Part shown: in pieces, positions 1 to 8,443 of the stretch
Layout of the letters: every line of letters begins with the position of its first letter
How positions within the stretch are numbered: the first letter of the stretch is position 1
NCBI GenBank assembly: GCA_035655155.1
Contig: DASRVH010000039.1
Coordinates: 18,977 to 82,976, forward strand
Source: Lentisalinibacter sp035655155
GTDB taxonomy: Bacteria > Pseudomonadota > Gammaproteobacteria > Steroidobacterales > Woeseiaceae
Direction of reading: 5' to 3'
Length of the DNA: 64,000 nt
Made by a program: the position numbers and the translations under genes
Notes under the pieces: generated by a model
Databases searched by the model: none
Seen by the model: only the letters and a program-made list of their open reading frames with translations
Told to the model about the DNA's origin: nothing

Positions 1-882
1 CGGGTCCAGGCTGACGCTGATCAGGTAAGCCGGGTGGCGGCCGTGGAAGAGCACGTCCCGGTAACCGTGGCGCACCGCATGCATGAGTACCTTGTCGCGC
101 ACCGCGCGCCCGTTCACGTAGCTGTATTGGAGATCGGCCTGGCTGCGGGAATAGGTGGGCAGGGCCAGCCAGCCGGCCAGAGCGATACCCTGCGCCTCGC
201 GCTCCACTTCGATGCACTCCGCCGCGAAGCGTTCGCCCAGCACCTGGGACAGTCGCCGCAGCCGACCGGTGCCGTCCGTGGCGGCGGGCAGATGCATCAC
301 GCTGCGCCCGTTGTGGGTCAGGGTGAACTGGACGTCGAAGCGAGACAGCGCGAGCCGGCGCAGCGTCCGGTCGATGTGCTGGAACTCCGTCTTCTCGGTG
401 CGCAGAAACCGGCGCCGGGCCGGTGTGTTGAAGAACAGGTCCCGCACCTCGACGGTAGTCCCCTCCGGATGCGCCGCGGGGACCGGCTCCGACACGGCGC
501 CGTTGTCGGCGCCAACCCGCCACGCGCTGCCGGCGCCGGCTGCACGGGAAGTCAGCGAGAGGCGGGACACCGAGGCGATGCTCGGCAGCGCCTCGCCGCG
601 GAAACCGAGCGAGGCGACGGCCTCGAGATCGTCCAGGCTGTCGATCTTGCTGGTGGCGTGCCGGGCGAGGGCCAGCCCGACCTCCGCCTCCGGGATGCCG
701 GCGCCGTCGTCCCGGATCCGGATCAGGCGCGCCCCGCCCGCCTCGATGTCCACCTCGATGCGCCGCGCGCCGGCGTCCAGGCTGTTCTCCACCAGCTCCT
801 TGACCACGGAAGCCGGCCGCTCGACGACCTCGCCGGCGGCGATCTGATTCACCAGATGTTCGGGGAGTATTCGGATGGCCAT
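1..882 (-). CDS. mutL: DNA mismatch repair protein MutL, N-terminal part (runs off the window)
   Basis: This is the 5' part of mutL, 294 codons of a protein that is normally about 600 residues; the rest lies beyond the left edge. MutL is the ATP-driven matchmaker between MutS and the downstream nuclease/helicase steps of mismatch repair. The GHKL ATPase motifs are all visible: E29 and N33 in KELVEN, DDGAGI at about 58-63 and GFRGEAL at about 93-99, followed by the start of the transducer domain. The ATG is followed directly by the conserved IRILPEHLVNQIAAGEVV start of the family. It is the last gene of nnr-tsaE-amiB-mutL, the same order as in E. coli. Confidence 0.97.
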   Translation of the reverse strand, partial: MAIRILPEHLVNQIAAGEVVERPASVVKELVENSLDAGARRIEVDIEAGGARLIRIRDDGAGIPEAEVGLALARHATSKIDSLDDLEAVASLGFRGEALPSIASVSRLSLTSRAAGAGSAWRVGADNGAVSEPVPAAHPEGTTVEVRDLFFNTPARRRFLRTEKTEFQHIDRTLRRLALSRFDVQFTLTHNGRSVMHLPAATDGTGRLRRLSQVLGERFAAECIEVEREAQGIALAGWLALPTYSRSQADLQYSYVNGRAVRDKVLMHAVRHGYRDVLFHGRHPAYLISVSLDP

Positions 883-982
883 AATGCGGGTGCCGGGCGC
901 AACCGTAGGCCCGTGCCGAGATTCTGTCACAAAGCTCCGACCGGCCGCCAGGCGGGAGGCCCGTCGCACGAAGGCCGGGAGG

Positions 983-2311
983 TCAGCCGTCGGAGGGGAT
1001 GCGCAGCACCTGACCGATGCGGATTCGGTCGCCGGCGAGATTGTTCACCGCGCGAATGGAGGAGACGCTCACGTTGTAGCGGGTGGCGATCTCGCTCAGC
1101 GTGTCGCCGCGGGATATCACGTGCTTGACCTCGGGCTCGCGGCCGTCGCGGACGGCCTGCGCCACCCAGGAGTCCGGCGGCGGGTTGGCGTAGAAGTAGT
1201 TGCGGATGCCGCCGAGGATGGCATCGGCCAGCCGCTCCTGGTGATTCCGGTCCTTCAGCTTGCGCTCCTCGCTCGGATTCGAGATGAACGCGGTCTCGAC
1301 GAGGATGGAAGGCACGTCCGGCGACTTCAGCACGGCGAAGCCGGCCTGCTGCACGGTGCGCTTGTGGACCGTTCCCACCTTGGCCAGCTCGTCGATCACC
1401 TTCTTGCCCACCTCCATACTGGCGCCCAGCGAGGCGTTCTGGGACAGGTCCAGCAGTATGGAGGCCAGGTCCTCGTCCTTGTCGGAGAGCGCTACGCCGC
1501 CGATCAGATGAGTGTTGTTCTGCTCGGCGAGCCGGTGGGCTGCCTCGTCGCTGGCGCCCTTCAGCGACAACACCCACACCGAGGAGCCCCGTGCTCGCTT
1601 GTCCCGCACGGCATCGGCATGGATGGAGACGAACAGATCGGCGCGGTGGCGGCGGGCGTACTCCATGCGCTCTCGCAGCGGGATCAGGCTGTCGTTCTTG
1701 CGCACGAGCACGGCCCGCATGCCGGGCTCGGCATCGATCCTGGCGGCCAGCTTGCGCCCGATGGCGAGCACGACGTCCTTCTCGCGGGTCCGGCCCTGGC
1801 CGATGGCGCCCGGGTCGCGCCCGCCGTGGCCGGGATCGACGGCGATCACCAGGTCCCGGGGCTTGGCGTCGGGGCGCGGGCGCACCGTCTTCACGGGCTC
1901 CGGGATGCCGGTTTCCGCCAGGTCGATGACCAGGCGGTCGCCGTAGCGGCCGTAAGGTCCGGCGCTGAAACTGCGCGGACGCACGGAACGCTCCAGGTCG
2001 AGCACGATGCGCAGGTCGTCGCCGTCGCGCCGCGCGGCCCGGATACCGCGGACGTAGCCCGTGCCTTGCGGCAGCTCGGCCAGCCGTTCGGCGAGCCGGC
2101 TGTTGCGCACGTCGACCACCACCCGGTCGGGCCGGGGCAGCGTGAACAGCGTGTGGTCGGCCGGCGCGCTCAGGTCGAGGACGACGCGGGTCTTACCGTC
2201 TTCCGACCACAGGCGGATGTCTTCGACGGTGGCGGAAGATGCGGGTACGGCGAGCAGGCACAGGGCCGCGCAGATTACTGCCGAAAAGAATGGAATCCCC
2301 GCTCGCTGCAT
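983..2311 (-). CDS. amiB: N-acetylmuramoyl-L-alanine amidase (AMIN, Amidase_3, LysM)
   Basis: This periplasmic zinc amidase cleaves septal peptidoglycan so that daughter cells separate. After a signal peptide of about 27 residues come an AMIN domain, the Amidase_3 catalytic domain (DPGHGG with a zinc His, VSIHADA, and LVETAFISNP carrying the catalytic Glu) and a C-terminal LysM module (GDTLSEIATRYNVS) that binds peptidoglycan. The ATG chosen gives 442 residues with the hydrophobic segment at the N-terminus; a TTG seven codons upstream in frame (2332) is an alternative. The gene lies between tsaE and mutL, as amiB does in enterobacteria and pseudomonads. One LysM repeat is seen, whereas some homologues carry two. 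Confidence 0.93.
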   Translation of the reverse strand: MQRAGIPFFSAVICAALCLLAVPASSATVEDIRLWSEDGKTRVVLDLSAPADHTLFTLPRPDRVVVDVRNSRLAERLAELPQGTGYVRGIRAARRDGDDLRIVLDLERSVRPRSFSAGPYGRYGDRLVIDLAETGIPEPVKTVRPRPDAKPRDLVIAVDPGHGGRDPGAIGQGRTREKDVVLAIGRKLAARIDAEPGMRAVLVRKNDSLIPLRERMEYARRHRADLFVSIHADAVRDKRARGSSVWVLSLKGASDEAAHRLAEQNNTHLIGGVALSDKDEDLASILLDLSQNASLGASMEVGKKVIDELAKVGTVHKRTVQQAGFAVLKSPDVPSILVETAFISNPSEERKLKDRNHQERLADAILGGIRNYFYANPPPDSWVAQAVRDGREPEVKHVISRGDTLSEIATRYNVSVSSIRAVNNLAGDRIRIGQVLRIPSDG

Positions 2312-2414
2312 AAACCCGGCCGCCGTGCGCAATCGACATAAGGCCGTCCCAGTATACTGATCCGGAACAGAATTCCAAGGGGTTTTTCGCTGGATAACCA
2401 GCCAGATACGGCTA

Positions 2415-2903
2415 TTACTTGAAGTGGGAAATCCACTGCTCCATGGCCCCTGCCAGCCGCGCGCCGGTGGGGGTGATCCCCTCTATGCAGGCGTGCCGGC
2501 CGCCGTCGGCGTGCGCGAGCCGGATCACGAGGTCGGCTGCGGCCGCCAGATCCGGCGCTCGCTCCGGCCATTCCACCAGCGAGATCGCACCTTCCATGTC
2601 CCGCCAGCCGAGATACTCGAGTTCCTCCGCATGCGCGATGCGGTACAGGTCCAGGTGGAAGAGGCGCCGGCCGTCGATCTCGTAGGGTTCGACCAGCGTG
2701 TAGGTGGGGCTGGGCACGGGCCCCGTATGCCCGGCCGCCCGCAGCAGCCCGCGCACCAGGGTGGTCTTGCCGGCACCGAGTTCGCCCTGCAACAGGATCA
2801 GGCAACCGCCCTCGCCCGGCCCGGGGAGCGCACGGGCGAGCGCCCCGCCCAGTGCCTCGGTGGCCGCAGCGTCCGGCAGTTCCGCGCTCAGGGATTCACC
2901 CAC
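2415..2903 (-). CDS. tsaE: tRNA threonylcarbamoyladenosine biosynthesis ATPase TsaE
   Basis: TsaE is the small ATPase that works with TsaB and TsaD to make the N6-threonylcarbamoyl modification of A37 in ANN-decoding tRNAs. The Walker A motif GELGAGKTT lies at about residues 40-48, followed by SPTYTLVEPY and the HLDLYRI segment typical of the family. The start is taken as a GTG 16 bases inside the 3' end of nnr, giving 162 residues, close to the usual 150-160. The open frame continues further upstream but only as the shadow of nnr. The overlap implies translational coupling within the nnr-tsaE-amiB-mutL operon. Confidence 0.92.
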   Translation of the reverse strand: MGESLSAELPDAAATEALGGALARALPGPGEGGCLILLQGELGAGKTTLVRGLLRAAGHTGPVPSPTYTLVEPYEIDGRRLFHLDLYRIAHAEELEYLGWRDMEGAISLVEWPERAPDLAAAADLVIRLAHADGGRHACIEGITPTGARLAGAMEQWISHFK

Positions 2904-4369
2904 GCCCGTATCCCGGCGATGAGGTCTCCGGCGACCAGGCCGCGCTCGCCATCTCGGGCGGCAGCGTCGCCGGCCAGCGCGTGCACCAGCACGCCGGCCT
3001 CCGCCGCCCGACGGGCCTCGAGGCCCTGGGCCAGCAGAGCGCCCACGAGGCCCGTCAGCACGTCGCCCATGCCGGGCGACGCCATGCCCGGATTGCCGTC
3101 GGTGCAGATCGCCGGCGGCCCGCCGTCGCCGGCCGCCACGAGAGTGCCGGCGCCTTTCAGCACCGCGACGCCGCCGTAGCGCTCGCAAATGGCCGCCACC
3201 GCTGCCATCCGGCCGGCCTGAACGTCAGCGCTGCCGGTCTCCAGCAACCGCCCCGCCTCGCCGGGATGGGGGGTGAGGATCCAGTCGTCGTTGCGCCGCG
3301 GCGCCTCGGCCAGGAGATTGAGGGCGTCGGCATCCAGGACCGCCGGCAGGCCCGAGGCCAGCGCCGCCGCAAACATTTCCCGGCTCCAGTCCCCGGTACC
3401 CAGCCCCGGTCCGAGGGCCAGGTGGCTCGCCCGGGAGATCAATGGCGCCAGGTCATCGCCTCGCTGCACGCCGCGGCACATGAGTTCGGGCCGCCCGCCG
3501 GTGACGACGGCGGCATGGTCGGGGTGAGTGGCGATGGTCACGAGGCCGGCACCGGCGCGCAGAGCGGCCTCGCCCGCCAGCCGAACCGCGCCGCCCATGC
3601 CGGGCGAGCCGCCCACGATAAGCAGGTGCCCGAACAGCCCCTTGTGCGCGGTACGCGGCCGCCGCGGCAGGAGGCGAGCCAGCGTGGTCTCGCTCAGCCG
3701 CCGCAGCACGGGCTCCGCTGCGTCGGCGCAGTCGGCGGGCGCGTCGAGGCCGGAGTAGCGCAGCCGGCCGCAGAGCTCCGGGCCGGCGCCGCTGACGAGC
3801 CCGGCCTTCAGGCCCACGAAGGTCACCGTGGCATCGGCCTCGACGGCAGTGCCGCGGATGCGACCGTCATCCGCATCGAGCCCGGAGGGGATGTCCACCG
3901 CGAGGACCGGCGGATCCGCCTCGTTGATGGCGTCCACGGCCGCCGCGAAGCGACCCTCGACGTCCCGCGTCAGGCCGGTGCCCAGGATGGCGTCGACCAC
4001 GAGATCCGCCTCGGCCAGCAGCGCCGGATTCCATTCCACGGCCTCGCGGCCGTCCGCCGCGAAGTCCTGCCAGGCGCGGGCAGCATCGCCGCCGAGCGAC
4101 GACGGCGGCACCAGGGCGGCGACCACCACGTGGTAGCCCTCCTCCCGGGCCAGCCGGGCCAGCACGTAGCCGTCGCCCGCATTGTTCCCCGCCCCGCAGA
4201 CCACCAGCAGGCGGTTCGCCGACGGGAACTCCGCCTCCAGGGCCGTGAGCAGCGCACTGCCGGCGCGGCACATGAGAGTGTAACCGGGGATGCCCTGGCG
4301 CTCGATCGCACAGCGGTCCAGCGCGCGCACGCCCTCGGCGTCGTAGACTGTCATCGGTAATGGATCCAT
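2888..4369 (-). CDS. nnr: Bifunctional NAD(P)H-hydrate epimerase / ADP-dependent NAD(P)H-hydrate dehydratase
   Basis: This two-domain protein repairs damaged NADH and NADPH: the N-terminal YjeF_N half epimerises the hydrate (VCGAGNNAGDGYVLARL, then VDAILGTGL) and the C-terminal ribokinase-like half dehydrates it with ADP (GPGLGTGDWS, VLKGAGTLVAA and the terminal NPGMASPGMGDVLTGL). At 493 residues it has the normal size. Start choice is uncertain because ATGs occur at 4378, 4369 and 4354; a perfect TATAAT covers the first, so the second or third is more likely. It heads the tsaE-amiB-mutL operon and is divergent from queG. Confidence 0.93.
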   Translation of the reverse strand: MDPLPMTVYDAEGVRALDRCAIERQGIPGYTLMCRAGSALLTALEAEFPSANRLLVVCGAGNNAGDGYVLARLAREEGYHVVVAALVPPSSLGGDAARAWQDFAADGREAVEWNPALLAEADLVVDAILGTGLTRDVEGRFAAAVDAINEADPPVLAVDIPSGLDADDGRIRGTAVEADATVTFVGLKAGLVSGAGPELCGRLRYSGLDAPADCADAAEPVLRRLSETTLARLLPRRPRTAHKGLFGHLLIVGGSPGMGGAVRLAGEAALRAGAGLVTIATHPDHAAVVTGGRPELMCRGVQRGDDLAPLISRASHLALGPGLGTGDWSREMFAAALASGLPAVLDADALNLLAEAPRRNDDWILTPHPGEAGRLLETGSADVQAGRMAAVAAICERYGGVAVLKGAGTLVAAGDGGPPAICTDGNPGMASPGMGDVLTGLVGALLAQGLEARRAAEAGVLVHALAGDAAARDGERGLVAGDLIAGIRAWVNP

Positions 4370-4376
4370 GGCCGCC

Positions 4377-4384
4377 ATTATACT
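4377..4384. promoter_or_regulatory. Overlapping divergent -10 boxes for nnr and queG
   Basis: The minus strand carries a consensus TATAAT at 4382-4377, and the plus strand carries TATACT at 4379-4384, so two -10 elements share four bases. The minus-strand element would place the nnr transcript start near 4370, almost on the ATG at 4369, suggesting a leaderless or nearly leaderless mRNA. The plus-strand element would give queG a leader of roughly 40 bases. No good -35 box is seen for either, so the assignment rests on the -10 matches and their position. Confidence 0.5.
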
Positions 4385-4431
4385 GGGGCCAGGCAGTGAA
4401 CCACCCCCACCGTCATGCTTCCCCGCCCCCG

Positions 4432-5514
4432 ATGAGCGCAGACACAACAGACAGCAACCCGCAGATGACGGACCTCGCCGCACGCATCCGCGCGTGGGCG
4501 GAGGAACTCGGCTTCCAGCGGTGCGGCATCGCGCGGCCCGAGCTGGCCGCCGACGAGGCCCGCCTCACCCGCTGGCTGGGCGAGGGACGCCACGGCACGA
4601 TGCACTACATGGAGAAGCACGGGACCCGGCGCAGCCGCCCCGCGGAACTGGTGCCGGGCACCGTGAGCGTGATCTGCGTGCGCATGGACTATCTGCCCGA
4701 GCAGGCCGAGGATGCGCGCCAGCTGCTGGATCACCCCTCGCGTGCCTATGTCTCGCGCTACGCGCTCGGACGCGACTACCACAAGGTGCTGCGCCGGCGG
4801 TTGCAGAGACTGTCCGAGCGCATCCGCCGCGAGGTCGGCGAGTTCGGCTACCGGGTATTCGTGGACAGCGCGCCGGTTCTGGAGAAGCCGCTGGCGAGAG
4901 ACGCCGGGCTCGGCTGGATCGGCAAGCACACGAACCTGCTCAGCCGGGATGCCGGTTCCTGGTTCTTCCTCGGCGAGATCTACACCGACCTGCCGCTGCC
5001 CGTCGACGAGCCAGTCACCGATCACTGCGGCACATGCCGGGCCTGTATCGACGTCTGCCCCACCGGCGCCATCACCGCACCCTACGAGCTGGACGCCCGC
5101 CGCTGCATCTCTTATCTCACCATCGAGCTGCGTGATTCCATCCCGGAGGAATTCCGCGCCGCCATCGGCAATCGCATCTACGGCTGCGACGACTGCCAGC
5201 TCTTCTGCCCCTGGAACAAGTTCGCGCAGCTCACCCGGGAGGACGACTTCGCGCCCCGCCACGGTCTGGACGGCATCGCGCTCGCGGAGGCGTTCCTCTG
5301 GGACGAGCGGGAATGGCTGTCCCGCATGGAAGGCAGCGCGATCCGCCGCATCGGCCATGAGTGCTGGCTGCGAAACGTCGCGGTGGCGCTCGGCAACGCA
5401 GACAGCACGGCCGAGGTGCTGGATGCGTTGCGGGCCAGGGCGGACCACCCCTCCGCCATGGTGCGCGAGCACGTCGACTGGGCGCTCGCCCGCCACGGAG
5501 CTACCCTGTCGTAA
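4432..5514 (+). CDS. queG: Epoxyqueuosine reductase QueG
   Basis: QueG is the cobalamin- and iron-sulfur-dependent enzyme that reduces epoxyqueuosine to queuosine, the last step of wobble-base queuosine synthesis in tRNA. Two ferredoxin-type clusters are visible: CGTCRACIDVCPTGAI and the later GCDDCQLFCPWN. The N-terminal LGFQRCGIARPEL stretch matches the family start. The chosen ATG gives 360 residues beginning MSADTTDSNPQ; the open frame extends upstream through unlikely Pro/His-rich sequence. Placement divergent from nnr (yjeF) is as in E. coli, where queG is yjeS. Confidence 0.95.
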   Translation: MSADTTDSNPQMTDLAARIRAWAEELGFQRCGIARPELAADEARLTRWLGEGRHGTMHYMEKHGTRRSRPAELVPGTVSVICVRMDYLPEQAEDARQLLDHPSRAYVSRYALGRDYHKVLRRRLQRLSERIRREVGEFGYRVFVDSAPVLEKPLARDAGLGWIGKHTNLLSRDAGSWFFLGEIYTDLPLPVDEPVTDHCGTCRACIDVCPTGAITAPYELDARRCISYLTIELRDSIPEEFRAAIGNRIYGCDDCQLFCPWNKFAQLTREDDFAPRHGLDGIALAEAFLWDEREWLSRMEGSAIRRIGHECWLRNVAVALGNADSTAEVLDALRARADHPSAMVREHVDWALARHGATLS

Positions 5515-5534
5515 GGAGACCACCGGAGACACCG

Positions 5535-6398
5535 ATGTTCGAAGCAAGCCCCTCCCCCTACCTGGTCCCCTTCGACGGCAGCTTCCGGGTCGACGAGACG
5601 CCCACCCGCATAGCGGACGGCGAGGGCTCGGCGAAGAAGCGCCTGAAGAAGCGGGTGAAGAAGCTGGCGGAACTGCAGCGGGTCCTCTACGCGCATAACC
5701 GTTACGCCGTCCTGCTGGTCTTCCAGGCCATGGACGCGGCGGGCAAGGACAGCACCATCCGCGCGGTGCTGAGCGGGGTCAATCCCGCCGGCTGCCAGGT
5801 CTTCAGTTTCGGCAAGCCGAGCGCCACCGAGCTGGACCACGACTTCCTCTGGCGCACGACCCGGGTGCTGCCGGAGCGCGGCCGTATCGGCGTATTCAAC
5901 CGCAGCCAGTACGAGGAGGTGCTGGTCGTGCGGGTCCATCCCGACATCCTGGACAACCAGCGGCTGCCGGGCGCGATCGACCAGCACGGCATCTGGGACC
6001 AGCGCCTGGAGTCCATCGCCGACCAGGAAAAGCATCTCGCCCGCAACGGCACCGTGATCATGAAATTCTGGCTCAACGTCTCGCGCGAGGAGCAGCGCCA
6101 ACGCTTCCTGGACCGCCTGAACGAGGAGGACAAGAACTGGAAGTTCGAACCCCACGACGTGCGCGAGCGCCAGCACTGGGACGAATACATGGCGGCCTAC
6201 GAGGCGGCCCTGAACGCCACCTCCCGGCCCTGGGCGCCGTGGTATGCCATACCGGCCGACGACAAGAAGGAGATGCGCGCGGCGGTCGCCGGGATCATCG
6301 TCGACAATCTCCGCTCGCTGAACCTGCATTATCCCGTCGCCGGCGCCGCCGAAGCCTCCACCTTCGAACAGATGAAATCCATGCTGGAGAGCGAGTGA
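5535..6398 (+). CDS. ppk2: PPK2-family polyphosphate:nucleotide phosphotransferase
   Basis: This single-domain PPK2 enzyme of 287 residues transfers phosphate between polyphosphate and nucleoside mono- or diphosphates. The Walker A-like segment MDAAGKDST lies at about residues 66-74, and the FNRSQYEEVLVVRVHP segment and the ENPHD-like stretch FEPHDVRER match the family. The N-terminus (YLVPFDGSFRV) resembles the short PPK2-related group. An ATG preceded by GGAGAC marks the start, 20 bases after queG, so co-transcription is likely. Preference for AMP, ADP or GDP cannot be read from the sequence. The upstream continuation of the frame lies inside queG and was rejected. Confidence 0.9.
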   Translation: MFEASPSPYLVPFDGSFRVDETPTRIADGEGSAKKRLKKRVKKLAELQRVLYAHNRYAVLLVFQAMDAAGKDSTIRAVLSGVNPAGCQVFSFGKPSATELDHDFLWRTTRVLPERGRIGVFNRSQYEEVLVVRVHPDILDNQRLPGAIDQHGIWDQRLESIADQEKHLARNGTVIMKFWLNVSREEQRQRFLDRLNEEDKNWKFEPHDVRERQHWDEYMAAYEAALNATSRPWAPWYAIPADDKKEMRAAVAGIIVDNLRSLNLHYPVAGAAEASTFEQMKSMLESE

Positions 6399-6453
6399 GT
6401 TCACACTTTTGACCTCCGGCGGGGACGCGGCGCGCCTTTTTGCCGCCCGGTCG

Positions 6454-6482
6454 TTGTTTTTGCCGGTGGGCTGGCGTATACC
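6454..6482 (+). promoter_or_regulatory. Predicted sigma70 promoter for the cNMP/GGDEF gene
   Basis: TTGTTT (6454-6459) and TATACC (6477-6482) are separated by 17 bases and lie about 25 bases upstream of the predicted ATG. This suggests the signalling gene is transcribed independently of queG-ppk2. Both boxes have four of six consensus bases. Confidence 0.5.
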
Positions 6483-6507
6483 TGACGCCTTGAACACAGG
6501 GGGGCTC

Positions 6508-7542
6508 ATGGCCCGGGCGGCTATGTCTGACAGCCTGATGCAGAAGACGACGGGACACTGGCGCAGGGACGGCCAGGACCGAGAAGACCCCACGATCAAC
6601 TCGGACTACAAGCGTTCCCTGCTGGCGGGGCTGCGGCTCTTCCACGGCGTCAATGCCGACGCCGTGCAGGAACTGCTGCAGGCCTGCGACCGCCGCGATG
6701 CCTCCCGTGGCGAGGTCGTGCTGGCACCCGACTGCACCAACGAATCGGTCTACATCGTTCTCTCCGGCAGCATGAGTGTGCACGTCGGCCATCTGGATGC
6801 GCCGCCGCTGCGCAGCCTGGACGTTGGCGACTGCGCCGGCGAGATGTCGATCATCGAGAACCGGGACCCCTCCGCCTGGGTGGTGGCGGACGAGGACTCC
6901 CATCTCATGGTGATTCACAAGGACGTCCTCTGGAATCTGGTGGACGCCTCCCATGCCTTCGCCAAGAACCTGCTGTCCGTGCTGTCCGAGCGGGTGCGAC
7001 AGCACAACAACTTCCTCGCCGACAGCATCGGTGCGCTGCGAAAATTCGAGCACCATGCCACCACGGACGCGCTGACGGGTCTCAACAACCGTCACTGGAT
7101 GGAGGACATGTTCCCGCGGGAACTGTCCCGCTGCCGCGCGGACGACGAACCCGCCTCGCTGATCATGATCGACGTCGACCGCTTCAAGTCGTTCAACGAC
7201 CGCTACGGCCACGTGGCCGGCGACCGGGTGCTGTCCGAGGTGGCCGACGCCCTGCGGGCGTATTTCCGCCCGTCCGACCTGCTGGCGCGCTTCGGCGGCG
7301 ACGAGTTCGCGGTCCTGCTGCCCGGGCTGTCCACCGGCGCGGCGAAAGCCGTCGGCGAGCGTGTGCGGGAGGCGGTCTGCGGCCTTGCGCCCGGCGCCGA
7401 GGAAGGCCCCGGTTCGGCGGTGACGGTCTCCATGGGCGTTTGCGAGACGGGCCGGGAATACGACTTCCCGTCGCTGCTCCGGCGTGCCGACGATGCACTG
7501 TACCGGGCCAAGCACCACGGGCGGAATTACGTCTCCGACTGA
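6508..7542 (+). CDS. Cyclic-nucleotide-binding domain / GGDEF diguanylate cyclase
   Basis: This 344-residue protein joins an N-terminal cyclic-nucleotide-binding-like domain (about residues 35-150, with RGEVVLAP, YIVLSGSMSVHVG and GDCAGEMSIIENRDPS) to a C-terminal GGDEF domain. The active-site FGGDEF is intact at about 262-267, and a product-inhibition I-site RPSD sits five residues before it, so active, feedback-controlled cyclic-di-GMP synthesis is expected. There is no signal peptide or membrane segment. The ATG is preceded by a G-rich Shine-Dalgarno. The cNMP-like domain lacks an obvious full set of phosphate-binding residues, so the ligand is unknown. Confidence 0.9.
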   Translation: MARAAMSDSLMQKTTGHWRRDGQDREDPTINSDYKRSLLAGLRLFHGVNADAVQELLQACDRRDASRGEVVLAPDCTNESVYIVLSGSMSVHVGHLDAPPLRSLDVGDCAGEMSIIENRDPSAWVVADEDSHLMVIHKDVLWNLVDASHAFAKNLLSVLSERVRQHNNFLADSIGALRKFEHHATTDALTGLNNRHWMEDMFPRELSRCRADDEPASLIMIDVDRFKSFNDRYGHVAGDRVLSEVADALRAYFRPSDLLARFGGDEFAVLLPGLSTGAAKAVGERVREAVCGLAPGAEEGPGSAVTVSMGVCETGREYDFPSLLRRADDALYRAKHHGRNYVSD

Positions 7543-7558
7543 GCCTTCGGCGCGTCCC

Positions 7559-8443
7559 TCAGACCTGCACCAGCACGTTGTCGATCAGCCGCGCGCGACC
7601 CAGCCGGGCGGCGGCCAGCACCACCAGTTCGTGACTGCCGGCCGAGGGGACCGCCAGGTCCTTCGCCTGGCGGATGCCCACGTAGTCCGGCGCGAAGCCG
7701 CTCTTCTCCAGCCGGGCCAGCGCGTGACCTTCCAGCGACGCGAAATCGCGCTCGCCGCTCAGAAGCGCCTCGCGCACCTCTTCCAGCACCTCATGCAGCA
7801 GAGGCGCGGTACTGCGCTCGGACTCGGTCAGGTAGCGGTTCCGGGAACTGAACGCGAGACCATCCGGCTCGCGCACCGTGGGCCCGAGCACGATGCCGAT
7901 GGGCATGGAAAGATCCCGGGTCATGCGGCGGATGATGAGGAACTGCTGGTAGTCCTTCTGGCCGAACACGGCCACCTCCGGCCCCACCATGCAGAAGAGG
8001 CGGCAGACCACGGTGGCGACGCCGTCGAAGTGACCCGGCCGGAAGCGCCCGCACAAATCCTCCGACAGGCCCGGCACGTGCAGCCGGGTGGCCGCATCCT
8101 CGCCGAAGGGGTAGACCGTCTCCGGCGAGGGCGTGAACAGGAGGTCGGTACCGGCGCTCGCAAGCAGCCGCCGGTCGTCCCCGGGCGTGCGCGGATAGTC
8201 GCCGTAGTCCTCGCCGGCACCGAACTGGGTGGGGTTCACGAAGATGCTCGCCACCACGCGTTCGGCATACTCCCGGGCCAGGCGCACCAGACTCAGGTGG
8301 CCCTCGTGCAGATTACCCATGGTGGGCACGAAGGCGATGCGCTCGCCCGCCCGGCGCCGCTCCGCCGTCCAGGCACGGACTTCGGCCGGCGTGCTGACCT
8401 CGTGCAGCGTGCCGTCCCCTTTCCTGCGGTCTGCGGCGCTCAC
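7559..8443 (-). CDS. panC: Pantoate--beta-alanine ligase
   Basis: PanC condenses pantoate and beta-alanine with ATP to make pantothenate, the coenzyme A precursor. The motifs FVPTMGNLHEGHLSLV, SIFVNPTQF, GQKDYQQ and the KMSKS-like SSRNRYL are present. The start is a GTG that overlaps the panB stop in GTGA, giving 294 residues. This is the second gene of a panB-panC pair and the last gene of the pcnB-folK-dNK-panBC block. The C-terminal domain ends in the usual RLIDN stretch. Confidence 0.96.
   Translation of the reverse strand: MSAADRRKGDGTLHEVSTPAEVRAWTAERRRAGERIAFVPTMGNLHEGHLSLVRLAREYAERVVASIFVNPTQFGAGEDYGDYPRTPGDDRRLLASAGTDLLFTPSPETVYPFGEDAATRLHVPGLSEDLCGRFRPGHFDGVATVVCRLFCMVGPEVAVFGQKDYQQFLIIRRMTRDLSMPIGIVLGPTVREPDGLAFSSRNRYLTESERSTAPLLHEVLEEVREALLSGERDFASLEGHALARLEKSGFAPDYVGIRQAKDLAVPSAGSHELVVLAAARLGRARLIDNVLVQV

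Noticed and set aside
6414..6450. G/C-rich stretch with TTTTT after the ppk2 gene as a terminator
   Set aside because: The T-run lies inside the imperfect stem rather than after it, so it does not form a standard hairpin followed by a U tract.
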